Positions 48,800 to 62,245 of a stretch of DNA of 64,000 nucleotides are shown here, piece by piece. The stretch is from Neodiprion pinetum (taxonomy: Eukaryota; Arthropoda; Insecta; Hymenoptera; Diprionidae). The stretch is taken from positions 2,404,001-2,468,000 of the forward strand of contig NC_060238.1 in the NCBI RefSeq assembly GCF_021155775.2, written 5' to 3'. Within the stretch, counting starts at the first letter, position 1, and each line of letters opens with the position of its first letter. Made by a program: the position numbers and the translations under genes. The notes beneath the pieces are model-generated. The model was given only the letters and a program-made list of their open reading frames with translations. It ran no database searches and was not told where the DNA came from.

Positions 48800-51770
48800 G
48801 TAAGGCAGCCAGGCTGACCGGCCGGCGAATCGGCTTTGTAACTCGATTTTAAAAACTGCGTTAATTACGCGGTCCAATTTTTTCGGGGTTAACCGATTCG
48901 AGGGGAAATTGGCGGTAAAATTGGAGCAAGGATCGTCGACTTTTGCAAGTTCTCATTCGGAACGTGTTTCAATTTTTATTTAAAATTCTATTTTTCAATT
49001 CTTTTCGTTCGAGTACACAGTGAACGAGAAATCTTCAACGTGGTTGATTATTATCTGATTTTTTATTGAAAACGTCGGCGTTTTAAAAAATCTTCAGTCA
49101 TCGATCGAGGGGAGGAGGCACCGCGTATAAGTGTTAAGGGAGAAGTATAATTCAAGGGATGGATTCGACGGAAGCGCCTCGGTCTGATCGCGAAAAATTA
49201 TTCATCGCGCTAATTTTTGAAAACAAACGGAAAATCGTTGCTGAGAACGTTTGAAATTCGGTTTTACGGTTCTTTAGGTTCGTCGGGTTCTTTTGGATTC
49301 AAGTTGGCATCGCATCATTTGGCAGTGGTGAGAAAATTCAGTGAGAATCAAGCTTTGGAATTGTTCTAATTACATCAATATATACGTTTCTTGTTTTCCG
49401 CTCTTCAAGGTTTCCGAATCGTTTAATCGAAGTAAAGAAACGATCCATCCCATCAAATTAGCTCGACTCGTTATTTCACACAGAAAATACTCGATTTAAA
49501 TTCAACAGTATCCTCTGAATCATATCTTGTTTATTCAATTAATCAACTGATTCAGATTAACACCCGGTACATCATATATTTATTCTCAGAGCCACAGATC
49601 AAAAGGAACTCATCAACCTGCAGCATTTAGGTAAAATCAATTACTAAAATTATTTAACAATGGCTCGAAACTGTTACGAAGAGTGAAAAATACTGTACCG
49701 ATTTTTAAAGAGGCGAAGAATCAAATCCGTAAAAATTTGAAACCATATTGCACTGGTAAAAAAAAAACGAGAAAAAAACTATTTCTTTGCCGTGATTCTT
49801 TGATTCCATTGTCGATCCTTTTTTGATAATTCCAACGCAAAATCAGTTTGTTCGGTTTACTCCACTTTTTTAGCTAAGCAAGGCTTTAACGTCAACTTAT
49901 TCTTGCACGAGCATTAAATTTTCCCAACAGTTGCAAGAAAATGTAAGTGAGTAAAGGATACCAGACTTTCCGGTAAAAAAATGAAAATAAATGAAAATAA
50001 AAAATGAAAATAGTTAAGGACCGAGCGGTAACCGGAACTAAAAATTTCTCTCAGTGTGGGTTTTAGGTACCGACGCAATTGTTGGCCAAAAATTTTCGTC
50101 CATCCTGAAAGAGTCCCTCCTCGGTTCCCCGAGGTAGGTATTTTCCCGCAGGTGACCGCGACGTCGCCGTCGAGGACGATCCGTCGTCCCGTATAGACTG
50201 GGATCGACTCGCGCACCAGATCGAAGAACCGGCGTCGCCGTCGCCGTCGGCGTCTCTGTCGTCAGGAGCAGGCGGCAAGCCGAGGGAAGAATTGGCCAGG
50301 ACGAGCCTTGGCGGCGTCGAACCTGGAACCTGGAGAGGCCTCCGCAGTCGCCCCCGGGGTGCGGATCAGTTCACCGCATTGCGGTATTCGCCCCGTCTCG
50401 AGGCTCTCGTCCCCCTTCCTTCCATTCGTACAACACGCGGCTCCGCATCGACGCGATGCGATCCTCGAGCGGTAAATTACCGCCTGCATCTTAACCGGCA
50501 CGCAGCTTCTCTTCGATGTCGTAACGACGACCGCGGTGCTGATCAAGGTGAGCGTTCCTGGCCTCCCTGGTTCTCATTTTTCGAATCGTTTTTCAGGGGG
50601 GGTATTCGCGATGGCCGGTGAGCTGAATATAATCGATGCATCGACTAATCGAGACGAAAGAAATAATCGAACACGAATCGATTGAATCGGTAAGAATTGA
50701 ACGATTCGTCGATCATTTTGTATTTTTTTTTTTTGAAACGGTGCATGTGAGTACAATATTTCGTAACTTTTAGTATGCAGTCTCAATGGCGGAAAAGTTG
50801 TTTTGATAATTTACAGTTTCGTTCAAAATATTTTTCAATTTCAGGTGATAATATTCATTCATCTTTCACTTATTATATAAATCATGTACCTAATAAGTAA
50901 AATAGTGATGATAATTGATACTCCAATCACATAAATTGATATTGCATTGCGTCGCTTATGGTAGTAAAAAACAAAAACCGATCGTGAGGAAAAATAATCG
51001 ATTATTTTTTGTCATTCTGAGGGGAAATCAAGCCAGGATTAGGTTTTTGTTTTTCCTTTACAACACAATCCGAACGCGTAATTGAATTATCCTTGTCGAT
51101 GAGGCTTGAAATCAGTTTTTTATGTTTCGTAATTATGCGACACCATTTTTGTAAATGACACTTTTTTTTTGATAATTGAATTCCTTTCCTCTTTTAGTCC
51201 GTACAAAAACTCCTCATTCTAAGGGATCACGAAAATGCAGAGGAACAATCAATAAAATCGGTATTCAAATCGGCATGAAAATCTTTCCAGATAAAATATC
51301 TGTTTACTATGAGACACAGAAAAGTTGTAGAAAAAAAACGTATAATTTTCAGCCGGGTTCAATGATCGGTGAAAAAATCGATATTAGAATCGGCATGAAA
51401 ATCGTTTGATAAACTTCTAGATAAAATATCCGTGCATTCTTAGACATCGAAAAATTATAGCAAAACGTATCGTTTTTATACTATTTAAATTATCCGTTGG
51501 AAAATCGGCAAGATCCCGAAATTCGTTGAAAAAAAAACCTTTAAAGGAAATAAGTCTGGTTTTAAATCAGTTTAAATGATTTTTCCCTCAACTGCAGGGA
51601 AGACGTTGCAGCTGCCTCAAGCGAATAACAGACTGAATCAGTGCACCACGATGTCTCTATTACACACTGGTAATTCGATGATGACCGGTAGCAGAGGCTC
51701 GATTGATTATGCGGCTTCCAACTGTGGTGAGAAGTCATCCAAAGTTTGCGTGTCGTCATTCAATCATTGA
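48691..51770 (+). CDS. Candidate three-exon gene of unknown function (225 aa), or 5' UTR exons of the elongase
   Basis: Three segments with good splice borders join without frameshift. They are 48691-48799 (donor TTAG|gtaagg), 50152-50547 (acceptor ttttcccgcag, donor CAAG|gtgagc) and 51598 onward (acceptor ccctcaactgcag), reading to TGA at 51768-51770. Both junctions keep phase 1 and the joined frame gives 225 aa with no stop. The product begins MTADGEAVHRSL, has a Ser/Pro-rich stretch (EEPASPSPSASLSS) and a basic Arg-rich middle, and ends with a more ordinary-looking part (KTLQLPQANNRLNQ, then MSLLHTGNSMMTG). Exon 3 also contains a donor at 51726 (TGTG|gtgaga), so splicing may continue. I see no signal peptide, membrane segment or recognisable domain. 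No function is proposed. The alternative is that these are untranslated leader exons of the elongase, since the frame does not continue into its first coding exon. Confidence 0.25.
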
Positions 51771-51927
51771 ATAACCGAAATTCTCTCCGGCATCACGCGT
51801 GCTACGAGGAATTTGAGAGACTGTGGACTTGCGCTGAACTAGACTGCAGAAAAGCCGAAGTCAAGGTACTTGCAAGGAAATGAGCGAAACTGCGATAATT
51901 TTTTCTTCAAAGTCAATTTTGCTTAGA

Positions 51928-51947
51928 GGGGGGGGGGGGGGGGGGGG
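51928..51947. repeat. Poly-G run (20 bases)
   Basis: An uninterrupted homopolymer of about 20 G. Such runs are prone to length error in assemblies and could form quadruplex structures. Confidence 0.9.
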
Positions 51948-51999
51948 CAGCTTGGACGGTCTAAAATCATACCTATTTTTAGGAGTGTTTTTTTTAAAG

Positions 52000-52290
52000 A
52001 AAATGAAAACACTTGTGACAAATTGTCAAAAAAAATTTTATAAAGAAAATCTTGGGATTGAAATTCAAGAATGTAGCCACGAGCTCTCATCGATAAACAA
52101 GTATTAAAGATTGTGTGAAAATTTCAAGTCGATCGGATAAAAATTGACCCCGGAATCTGCGCCAGTGGATTGAAAACGTGGTCGTTCGCTGCTTATGTGC
52201 ACCACGCCGCCATTTTGTTATTAATTTCAATGAAAAAATTCTAAAATGTTTTTCAAACTATAATTAATACTTAAAGCTCTCAAACTCAAA
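52000..52290. repeat. Diverged copy of the 1975-2432 inverted-repeat element
   Basis: This segment aligns by eye, in the same orientation, with about 2190-2432. Shared blocks include gaaattcaa, tagccacgagct, atcgataaa, ttaaagattg, aaaacgtggtcgttcgct, cattttgttat, and atgaaaaaattc followed by aaactata. The right terminal region is recognisable. The left terminal inverted repeat is not seen, so this copy is probably truncated. Confidence 0.75.
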
Positions 52291-55143
52291 TTGCTCCAAA
52301 TGTCCGTGAAATTCGAAAATTCCGAATGTGCATAACTTTTTCTTCGTGAGCCTAAAAATAATTCGCATTAGCTTTTGATTTTTCGCCTAGCCGGCACGCG
52401 ACGCTGTCTAAAAAAATTTGCTTACAATTAAATGCTTCTCTTTTATCGCCGACATCTGACCCTGCCGAAAAGCTCGTCAACACATATTACACTTTGTAAT
52501 TATACATTGTACAACGAACATGGAACACGCGTGAATTTTTCACGTGACGGCATATTCGAAACTAATCCACCTCCCAGCCGTCGAGTCGTATCGAATTTTT
52601 GCATTATTAATTAACTCGTAGTAAATAGATTCTAAGAAAGAAGTATCAAATTTTCACAAGCACTTCAAGATGTACGATGTTCGTTTTCTCGGTTATGCAT
52701 TTGGTATGAAAAATCTCGCTCCAACGGACGGCTGATTTTCAAACTAGCCAACCACCGACTTCCGGAATATAACCGAGAAACGGGACAATTTCTAGCCGTA
52801 AGGCAAACTCGCGACAGGGAAATTCCACAGTTCTGGCGTCCGACGATGGAAGGCGACAGAGTAAACTGTGCAGACCATCTGCCAATTACCCCCTTAGCTT
52901 TGATCGCGTTCCTTTGCACTCCGGCCGTATCCCTGGGTTCGCTTAGTTGGCTCGGCTACAGCGCTAATTGGCATCAAGTTGTCGTTTGTAATCGTCTGAT
53001 TTTCACCTGCACCTAACAACTTCTCTTGTAACCTCAAGTCTCAATCGGAAAGCTCACTCGAATGACTTTCAAACTGCGCTCACGGTCCACAGTCGGAATT
53101 TCCCGTTACGTAGCGGATCGTTCGCAGAATCTTTGGATAATTCTGATTTTTCAATGACAAGCCGGGATTTTATTGAGTGTAATAATTGGACAAATAACGA
53201 ACGAGTGTGCTTTGAAATCATATTACGGATGTGATAAATCTTTGATGAAATTACTCTAGATTAATTTTTGCTTGGAAATATTTTATTTTCATAAAAAACT
53301 ATTGTTGTTGGATTTTCAGTCAGCCGATAGAGTCGAATAACAACGTGTAAAAAAATTTGGGGAGAAAAAATATAAGATGGTGAAAATATTGGCCTCCACA
53401 TCCCGGAATTCGTCAAATTACGATCACCGATACACAAACTCTTGTTCTCTGAACAATGAAATACAAAAGCAAGAGAGAGACATATAACGATGTAAATCAA
53501 AATCTACAAGACGAAAAGATATTTTGGGAACGAAGGATAAAACTGACTGATGACGGACTGCTTTGCCCAACGTGCGTTCGAAGTATAAAATGAAAAAGAC
53601 TTACAATCTTCGACACGTTATTGAAAAATGGGAATTTTTCATACTTGGTTTAACTGTGTTCGCTGATAATCTATTTATTATACAACGGACGTTTGTCGAT
53701 TACAATACAATGTAGTGACTCAAGTGACCTTTGCGAAGTACGAGCGCGGAGCGAATAGACTTTAATAATTAATGAATATGAAAACGTTCAACCGAGTTAA
53801 TACAAAAATGAAAACTGATCTTGAAAAACTAGGGTATAGAAGATGGTATCAAAAAACGTTTTACCACCATCTATATAATAAATTGAATAAAAGATATACG
53901 TAAATTGAACAAAAATACATATGTGAATTGAATTGGACAATGACTGATGATAACACAAGCGATTACAAGTCGGAAGTCCTTGCGAACCGGTTGAAATTGG
54001 TTTGTGCGAACAATAGAAATTAGTAGCGCTTGGTAAATTCCAGTTAAGAAGTTGATAAAGAATTATGGCGTGCGTGCTTATGCGAACGACGTGAGGATAA
54101 ATCATCATTATTTTTTAAACAAGATAAACAATTTTCATTTTCACAGTCGTTCAATAATTTGAACATACGTAGGTATGTCTTGAATATAAAATACACGAAA
54201 CAAACCAAATTAAACCACATCGTCAGGCTAATGAAATTTTGCTAACCTTTTTCTACGAAAAATCATCAATGATTTCGATGAAATGAAAAAAAAAAAAACA
54301 ATAACATTTTCACCGTCACAAAGCTTCCTCCATAAAGAAGCAAGAAACAACACCTCACGAAATTGGGAGAACTTCTTTTTTTCTCAGAAGATCGATTTAT
54401 TTCCCCATTTTGCATATCAAAACGTATTGTCATAAAAAAAAAAAACCCGGGGTTTCAACACGTGCAAAAGGCTTATATTTCCCGTTGAACTTACAAAACT
54501 AAAATAAATATAAAATATCAAACAGTATCTGTAACTACATATTCTCCGATTCATTTTATAATGTAACGGGCTGTATCGAAGGGGGTGCAAAATCTTTTTG
54601 GAATTGATTTACACGCAATACGATAATTTATACTAATACTAATAATATAAGTAATAAATAACCGTAACCACTAGCGAATCTAATATCAGCACTGCTGTAA
54701 TACTTGGCTGCGTAAAAATGCGTCGCGTTTTCACCTGTGTTTGTAATTTACAAACATGTCCTTTTATCGAAACGGACAGGTGACCATCTGGCCTTTAATG
54801 TCGACGTTTCCGTAATACCTGCACTGGGCTCGAATGACGTTTCACATTTCTAACATGACGTTAGAATTCTCGAGTCATACTTCGCGATTCTTATAACACC
54901 GGTTTTCTTATTCGGAGGACAACATTCAACGAGGAGAGTTCGCAGTCTCTGAGACCGAGGAACGTGCGAATGAAGAACTTCGTACATGAATAAATTATCG
55001 AATCGTTGATCGATTTTTTCAAATTTCATCACAAATTATTTACGTCGGTGTTCTGTTAATTCGTACTTTTAATCCTTTTTTTTTTCTTTTCATCGACGGT
55101 TGTTCTTCCTCGTACCCTGTATCGGCACAGCTTGGAACCGGAA

Positions 55144-58100
55144 ATGGGAATCGTCGAGACGTACCGTTTCCTCATGGAGGAAATTTCCGGTGAGTTTTTA
55201 AACCTTCTCAAATTCACCGACTCTCAGGGCTTATTTATTAAAAATTTTTTTTTCTTAAACGTTTATTTCTACGGCTGCACGAGTGGAACGCTTTTTAGTG
55301 ATACATTTTTGAAGGATGGAGGGTATAAAAGTTTTTCAGAATATTCAGTCGATGTACGTATAAATATAAGAATGAAGGTCGTTACTTTGATAAAGATTCG
55401 TGATACGAAAAAGAACGCTTTGTGTTAATTTGTCAAATTCGTATATCACCAAACTACGATGATTTTTGAAAGGATGCATGAAGAAACTGACAAAAATTTT
55501 GAACAAGAGCTTGGATAACGTTTTTAAATGATACAAAACCTGTTAGCTTCATATAATTTCACTTTACAATCGTTTTTTTTTTGTTTTTCGACAAATTCAC
55601 TGGAACGGATTCTTTTTTTTTTTGGCATCTCAAAAGTAAGTTCAAAACTGTTACCGATCGTTGATTGAAATTAGGATCTTCGTGGAATAATAAAAATGAT
55701 AAAATATCCAATTATAAAAACGCCGTGATAGCAAATATCGGTCTTTTAGTAATAATATAGAGAGCATAATTTTCCGCATGAAACTACAGTACCTACTCAC
55801 AATGTTGAAAAATCGACGAACGTACAAAATTTTTTAACATTCTTCAACGTCTTGGAATAAAAAATTGACATCGATGCTTTTGTTTGTAGTTTGATTGAAC
55901 TAATTTTCTCACACATCGACAATAGCGCAAAATGTTTACGCCCACCTCGTTTTTCGTAATTCCAACAATATTCAGACAGTTTTTTTCAACGATGCCTGTT
56001 TTACTGAATTTTTCCAGTCAATGTAACAAACAAAATTTTTCTCAGTGTGGATTGTTTCCGGATTGAAATTATTTCAAACGTATCTCGGTTAATTTGATTG
56101 AAAATTCGATCACTGATTACGCGGACAGCCTTTCTTACTATCCGCAGCAAAGAAATATGGTGGATAATAAGATATAAAAAATAGAGAAAAATAGGAAAAC
56201 GAAGGACTCCTAGTACGACTTTCGTCCTGTTTCCAGATCCGAGGGTGAGGAATTGGTTCCTGATGAGCAGCCCGTTACCGGTGGCACTAACGCTCCTCGC
56301 CTATTTGGGATTCGTGTTGTACTTCGGGCCGCGTTTTATGGAACGACGCAGTCCCTACTCTCTCCACAGGTTTATGGTCGCCTATAACATCTTCGTGGCG
56401 ATTTCGAGCGGGGTTATATTCTACGGGGTAAGTGTAACTTTATCGCAGTCAGTCAGTCAGTCAGTCAGTCAGTCAGTCAGTCGGCCGAGCACTGACTGTG
56501 AGTAATAATTAAAGCTCGGTCCCGTCGCTCTCAGTCTTTCTTCATTTGAAAGCTCGCAACTTGGAATATATGGGGAATTCCATGATAACGAAATTTTTTA
56601 ATTTTAACAAATTTTCCGCAACTGTCCCAACTCTGAAACAGTACCCTTAATTTTTTCAGACTTTTTATCCAACCGCTCAATTATTTATAAATGTTTAAAA
56701 CGATTTTCAACGACAAAATTTCCAAGGTTCGCATAGAATCCACCGTATACACAGATACGTATAAAAGGCGCAAAGGCGATGATTTAATTTATAATTGGCA
56801 AGGACGATTTCCGCTACGCAAGTCTGTATACAGTATAAAAAAAAAAAAAAAATATACGGGCTGATGAATAATTGCAATCTTTATGAGAGGCGAGGCGAAG
56901 GAAGCTGCAAAGAAATCCAAAAAACTTGAGAGGCGAGGATAAACCTTGCCGGGAAATCTTCAAAGTTTCATTCATGTACCTTTTGAATAAAAAATCGTCG
57001 TTTCCAGCTCCTCACATCAGGTTTCACAACGAACATATCCCTCGGCTGTGAACCGGTCGATTTTTCCTACAGCCCTGAGCCTTTGAACGTGAGTAGATTT
57101 CGTTATAACGACTCTGTTTCCATTATATTCAATTCACCGTTCAGTCAGATCGAAATAAGAACGAATTGCATTGACGACATTGCATCACTTTTGGTGAAAT
57201 AAGAAAACATCAGGTTCTACCGTAAATAAATTGATTTTCAATGTTTTAACGACAAACGTAAATACTTTTCTCCTTATTAATTATCTTGAATAAACGATCA
57301 CGTTTCTCTCTGGTTAATCTGTTTGTTTAAAAAATAATTTCCAAACAAAAATCACCTGATTAATTCTAGGAAATTAAAGATCGTTGGCTCCGGGGATTTA
57401 TTGAATTCGATGAATCTTTTTTCCCACATAGATGGCGAGATGGGTTTGGTGGTTGTTGCTGTTGAAAATCGTCGAGCTCGGTGACACGGTGGTTTTCATA
57501 CTGCGGAAGAAGTACAACCAGGCGTCGTTTCTCCACATTTACCACCACGTTGCCACCGTTATGCTTTCCTGGATAGCTTGCAAATACGCTCCAGGTAATA
57601 CGAACTCGACGCGGTTGAAAGTCGATAAATTAAAAATGAAAAAGAAAACGATCACTTTCTACTCAATTAACCCTGGTCACTCACACCTATCGAAACTTCC
57701 ACATCGCTTACACGGAGTTAATCAAACCCCAGCCAACTTTGGAACGTTATTTCTCTAGGCAACGTTACGTTACGCACAGTTAATACTCGAACGAAATTCT
57801 GCGACAAAATTTAACAATTCAGAAATCGACTTCGATCTTAGTTTTCGCAATAAAACAGCAATACAACCCTCGAAATTCATTTCAGGCGGAATGTGGACCT
57901 TCGTCATGCTGCCGAATTGCCTTGTTCACGTGATAATGTACACTTATTATTTACTGGCGTGTCTGGGACCTTCGGTGCGGAAGAAACTCGAACCTTGGAA
58001 ATCGTATCTGACGATACTTCAATTGGTTCGCAAACATATATTTTAACGATTCGAATTAAATTTAATTAACGAAATAATTATTCGATTACGTATCACCGAC

Positions 58101-58585
58101 GAGGTAGAAAAAACAGGCTGTAAAACTGTGAGATAAAAAATTCCTACGTGTAATTCAGTCATTCCCTTATCTTTTTTTGTTTTTTATTTCCATAAAAAAT
58201 CTCTGAATCTAATACGTTAGAAATTGTACTTATCGTCGAAATTTCATCTCTCGAGTTATCCTTGTCTTTGTTTCAATTCGTCCTTTCGTTTCTATTCTTA
58301 TCCTCGTTCCTACGATAATTGTTATTATTATGTTTATCACGATTCCAACTGTTACGATTATAATTATGAAATGTGAAATGTTTTCTCTTCTCAAACCGTC
58401 GACGTATTTTCTAATTGTAGATTCAATTTGTGATAATGGTTGTGCACACGGCGCAATCGCTGATGCCATCATGCGAGCCGGACCGGAAACCACTTGCCTA
58501 CATTTACATGTTCAACGTTGTAGTGATATTCTACATGTTTTGGGACTTTTACAAAAGATCATACTGCAAAAAGAAGTCGCGGTAA
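55144..58585 (+). CDS. ELOVL-family very long chain fatty acid elongase
   Basis: Six exons (55144-55189 within an exon starting 55131, 56237-56427, 57008-57088, 57432-57594, 57886-58025, 58421-58585) join in phase to a 261-aa protein of normal ELOVL length. The family catalyses the condensation step of fatty-acid chain extension (malonyl-CoA plus acyl-CoA) in the ER membrane. Visible motifs: DPRVRNW at 16-22, KIVELGDTVVF (K118, E121, D124, T125), the histidine box HIYHH (141-145), HVIMYTYY (175-182) and TILQLIQ (203-209). About seven hydrophobic segments are present, and the Lys-rich tail (YCKKKSR) suits ER retention. All introns are GT-AG. The ATG is the first in-frame Met after the acceptor ending at 55130 and matches the usual N-terminus; upstream leader exons are likely. 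Which insect ELOVL paralogue this is cannot be decided here; substrate length is unknown. Confidence 0.95.
56446..56482. repeat. CAGT tetranucleotide microsatellite in elongase intron 2
   Basis: About nine tandem copies of CAGT start 18 bases after the donor of the second coding intron. The array encodes repeated VSQS only in a read-through frame and is not coding. Confidence 0.9.
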
Positions 58586-58743
58586 AAATGTGAACGATAA
58601 AAATTATGTTACAATGTAAGATATTATTATACGTCTGATAGGTAGTATATTACAATATTCAATCTCTGTGCACGAATTTCCATCGAACATGAAAATATAT
58701 ATACATATATATTCTGTAATAATGACAGATATGTGTAAATATA

Positions 58744-59373
58744 TTAGGGTGGTTCTTAATGTGGTTGTTTTTTTTTTGTTTTTATGCTTCCAGAGGCTTA
58801 AACGATTTCAAATTGATGATACAAAGATATGAAAATCCTTGAAAATTTGAGCTCTCTATGCGAACTTTGAGATAGTTCGCTTTGTGATCGAAGTATCTTG
58901 TGAAAATAACATGGGGAAAAGACTTTTTTTTGCTCTTTGTAATTTTTCAAATCGTCGACGAACATTGCAATATATTTTATTATAGTACAGTTGTTTATTT
59001 CGTAGCCGTACTTGACATTACGATAATTTTATGTAAATGAAACTTTGAACGTTAATTAACATGCGAAAGCTTTCGTTTATTTATTCTATGCATCAGAGCT
59101 TTTTTGTAGAGCGTTTCAACTCTCGACAATAATATCCATTTCACATTGTTTTCCGTATATTCGTTAACGACTTGTAAAATTTCAAAGAGCCAAAAGCGTT
59201 TTTCCCGCAGGTTATTTCTATAAGATACTTCGATCACAAAGCGAACTGTCTTAGAGTTGATATTGAGAGCTTAAATTATCAGGGATTTTTTTTTTTTCAT
59301 CAATTTGAAAGCGCTTAAGCCCCTGGGAGCATAAAAATTCCAAGACAACCCTATTAAGGACCACCCTGATATA
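58744..59373. mobile_element. Foldback/MITE-like element with ~170-bp terminal inverted repeats
   Basis: The sequence after 58746 (gggtggttcttaatgtggttg, then a T-run, atgcttccagaggcttaaacg, tcaaattgatga, gttcgctttgtgatcgaagt) reappears inverted before 59372 (as gggtggtccttaatagggttg, a T-run, atgctcccaggggcttaagcg, tcaaattgatga, gttcgctttgtgatcgaagt). The arms are about 58746-58915 and 59205-59372 and enclose about 290 unrelated bases. The outer ends sit at TA-rich sites, consistent with a TA-targeting (Tc1/mariner-like) non-autonomous element, but the target duplication is not certain. No transposase is present. It lies only 160 bases after the elongase stop codon. Confidence 0.8.
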
Positions 59374-62225
59374 CGTATACATATATAACACATCGTGTAT
59401 AGAAAAAATATTCAAATAAGCCGAGAAATAACAAAACAAAACTAAACAAAAAAAAAAAAACAACATAGCGACAAGTAGAGTTAATAATTTAGGGTAGGTA
59501 GAAATATTGAATAACATGATAATATAGTATTTTAGATTCGGAGATGGTGTGTAAAAAAAGACTTGTATTGTTGAGTTTGTAATTTTGTACTTTCTTGATA
59601 GTAAAAGTAAAAGGAAAACAAACAAAAAAAAAAAAAAAAAGTGAGAAAACTATACTCGGCGTCACTGTGATATTGTTTAAATCGATTTTCGATATTTTTT
59701 TTTTTATTTATTTAGGTGATTAGAAAATATCCGATTCTAGCCCATCAAACACGAGTTCTCCTTTCTAATTCAAATACAAGTTTCGAGCCCCAGAGGTTTA
59801 CAATTTTTGCAACCTCTTGTATCTCGATAAAGTTTCATAAACAGGGCTCACGCGCATCGTGCTACGTGACCGAACGTCCGAAATAAAATCGCATTACGCT
59901 CGAAGGTCGAACGAAATCTGAATATCGCAAGCTCGCCTAGCATTATAATATTCAATGCTCGCCGGAAGCCGCGGCAACCAGGTTACGTCCCTTCCGTTAC
60001 ATCCTGTCGACACAAGATAATCCTTGGTCCAAAGACGTTACGAACAGAATCTCTCTATTCACGATTACGGACGAATATGCGTACATCCTTTTCACGGAGA
60101 AGGGACGAGAATAGAAGGAATGTTCGTGAAATGGGAGTAGAGAGGAAAATAATAACAGTAAAACAATAAGGATTAACGTCGAGACTCCCGAGGATGAGAA
60201 AAATATCAAGGACGATGAAGATGCGGGGCAGAATCGGATCGATTAGTTTGAAGGTGAAAATGAGATGAAGAGGCGAATTTACAGGAAAAGGAATTGGTAA
60301 AGTGAAAAACAAGGATATCTAACGCAAGCCAACGACAAAAAGGAAAGAATTTTTCTGTAACCCTGATCGTAGAATCTACGAATAATATCATTATTATATT
60401 ACTTTGGCTTTAATTTTTATGTTACTGTTGTATCGTAATGAGGGGGGATGGTTTTTAATATATTTTATTCGCAAATTCGTCGTTCTCAAAAACGAAAATT
60501 TTCGGAAAAAATCAGGGCAACAATGAAGACAAAAAAAAAAAAATCTTTCTTCCGTCGTGCTTGCAGGAGTAAGTACAAATGTTTTCACAAATAGAAAAGC
60601 GTCAGGCTTAGCTGAGCCACGACTACGCTCAAAATCAGTCAGGCAGTCGATCATCAAACGTACATCTTTTAACATTCATTACAACGCTTGGCCAAGCAAA
60701 GCGAACAAATTGTAGTCTCATTGTTCTTGTCCTGATTATTCTTCAAACGGTTCTCAATAACATCGACGAAGCCGGTTGGGAATTGCAAATAGAAAATTAA
60801 CGTGACCGACTCAACTACGACACCTTTTGTGAAAAGTCAAGTCTTTTGTTTCACTACATCCAATCCTAGGTGAAAAAAAAGAAAAGAAAAGAAAAAAAAA
60901 AAAAAAATTGAAACTTCGCGAACCTGAGCTTTCAGATTTTTCCACTTTCTACATTCCTTGAAATGAAAATATATCCACGAATGATTCCTCGCCCCAATTG
61001 CAGATCTCTTTTCATTTCCCCGCGTTTCCTTAATTAATTAATTTCTAATTAATTTTCTCTTTCCTATTATATTTAATCTCCTTCTTTTTTCTTTTCTTTC
61101 TTCTTTTTCCCCTCACCTCTTTTTCTTTCAAACATTACACAGAGTGCATGTCCCGACGAATTTCTCGACACGAAACTGGCGAAAACCGAGTTCGCGTCTA
61201 CGTCGCACGATACCAATTAAAAAGAGATTATCTCTCTTCTCTCTCTCTGTTTCTCTCACTCCTGCGTTGCAGCAAGGCTCACCTAAGACCTTGTTCGCCA
61301 CGAGGACTCGAGGATTCGGGGTGCTGCTGCAGGCAGGCGGAGTTCCCACGAGGAACGGAGCTTAATTAATTGAGCTTAATTGAAATTTAATTTAATTCCA
61401 TGCCACAGGGTGTGGAATGGATACTGCAGTATTCATTGCGATTCGGATGTTTCAAAAGTCGGCGTAATTTTGAATAAAATACCAATCGCATAGTGCGTAA
61501 TGCAGGCAAGTATTATTTTTTGCAAAAAAAAAAAAAAAAATAAATAAATAAATAAAAAACCAACAAATTACGATATTTTGTATAATTTGTGTCTCATATC
61601 TTTGTGGAACGATCCTGCGGTAAGATCAAGTTCCAACATTTGACTTGACAATGAAAAATACATTCGACGAATTGGCCAGAAACGGAAAAAAAAGGAAAAA
61701 AGAAGGGAATCTTTGCAACGAAAGATTAAATAGAAAAATCTATAGCTGTATAAATCGAGTAGGGCGAAAAAACGGAGAGGTCAAAAATTACAAGGGTTAC
61801 AATATCGAATTTTTTACGAATCGAAGCCCCATGGATTTTTGCGTCTTTGATAGTTCGATATTTTGGCCCTTCTATAAATCGGGCATTATAAATTTTTAAC
61901 CGCACCCACATAAATCGTATCAGACACGTGAGGTGAAAATGAGACGTAAATTCAAGATCCGTTGGCCTAACAAAATATTCAATTGATTTAAATACTCCGA
62001 CAAAACATTTTGTCAGACCAGCTGATCTTGAATTGTCGCTAATAAATATTAATCACATTTAGTTGATTCAACGACTTTTTTTTTCGCTCAGAAAATATAT
62101 ACACAAACGCCATGTATAAAAATAGATATACCAAACAATACGAAAGACCGAGATATTTTCATTAACGTGAAAGCTAAAAATCGAGGGAATAAAAGCGCGG
62201 TATTATCGTTAAATACAAATGGCGT

Positions 62226-62245
62226 GTTTGTTGTTGTTGTTGTTG
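62226..62245. repeat. TTG trinucleotide microsatellite
   Basis: About six to seven TTG units. Confidence 0.85.

Larger units (their letters stand above)
51771..55130. other. Intron or intergenic stretch before the elongase
   Basis: This stretch contains a 20-base poly-G run at 51928-51947, a partial copy of the 1975-2432 repeat element at about 52000-52290, and otherwise AT-rich unique sequence. I find no exon with convincing borders. If the 48.7-51.7 kb exons belong to the elongase, this is its last leader intron. Confidence 0.4.

Noticed and set aside
50262..50546. Reverse-strand frame opposite candidate exon 2
   Set aside because: GC-rich shadow frame; splice borders fit the + strand only.
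50477..50547. Alternative + frame reading ITACILTGTQLLFDVVTTT before the donor at 50547
   Set aside because: Looks membrane-like, but it is closed by a stop just upstream, would need another acceptor, and does not continue openly into the next exon.
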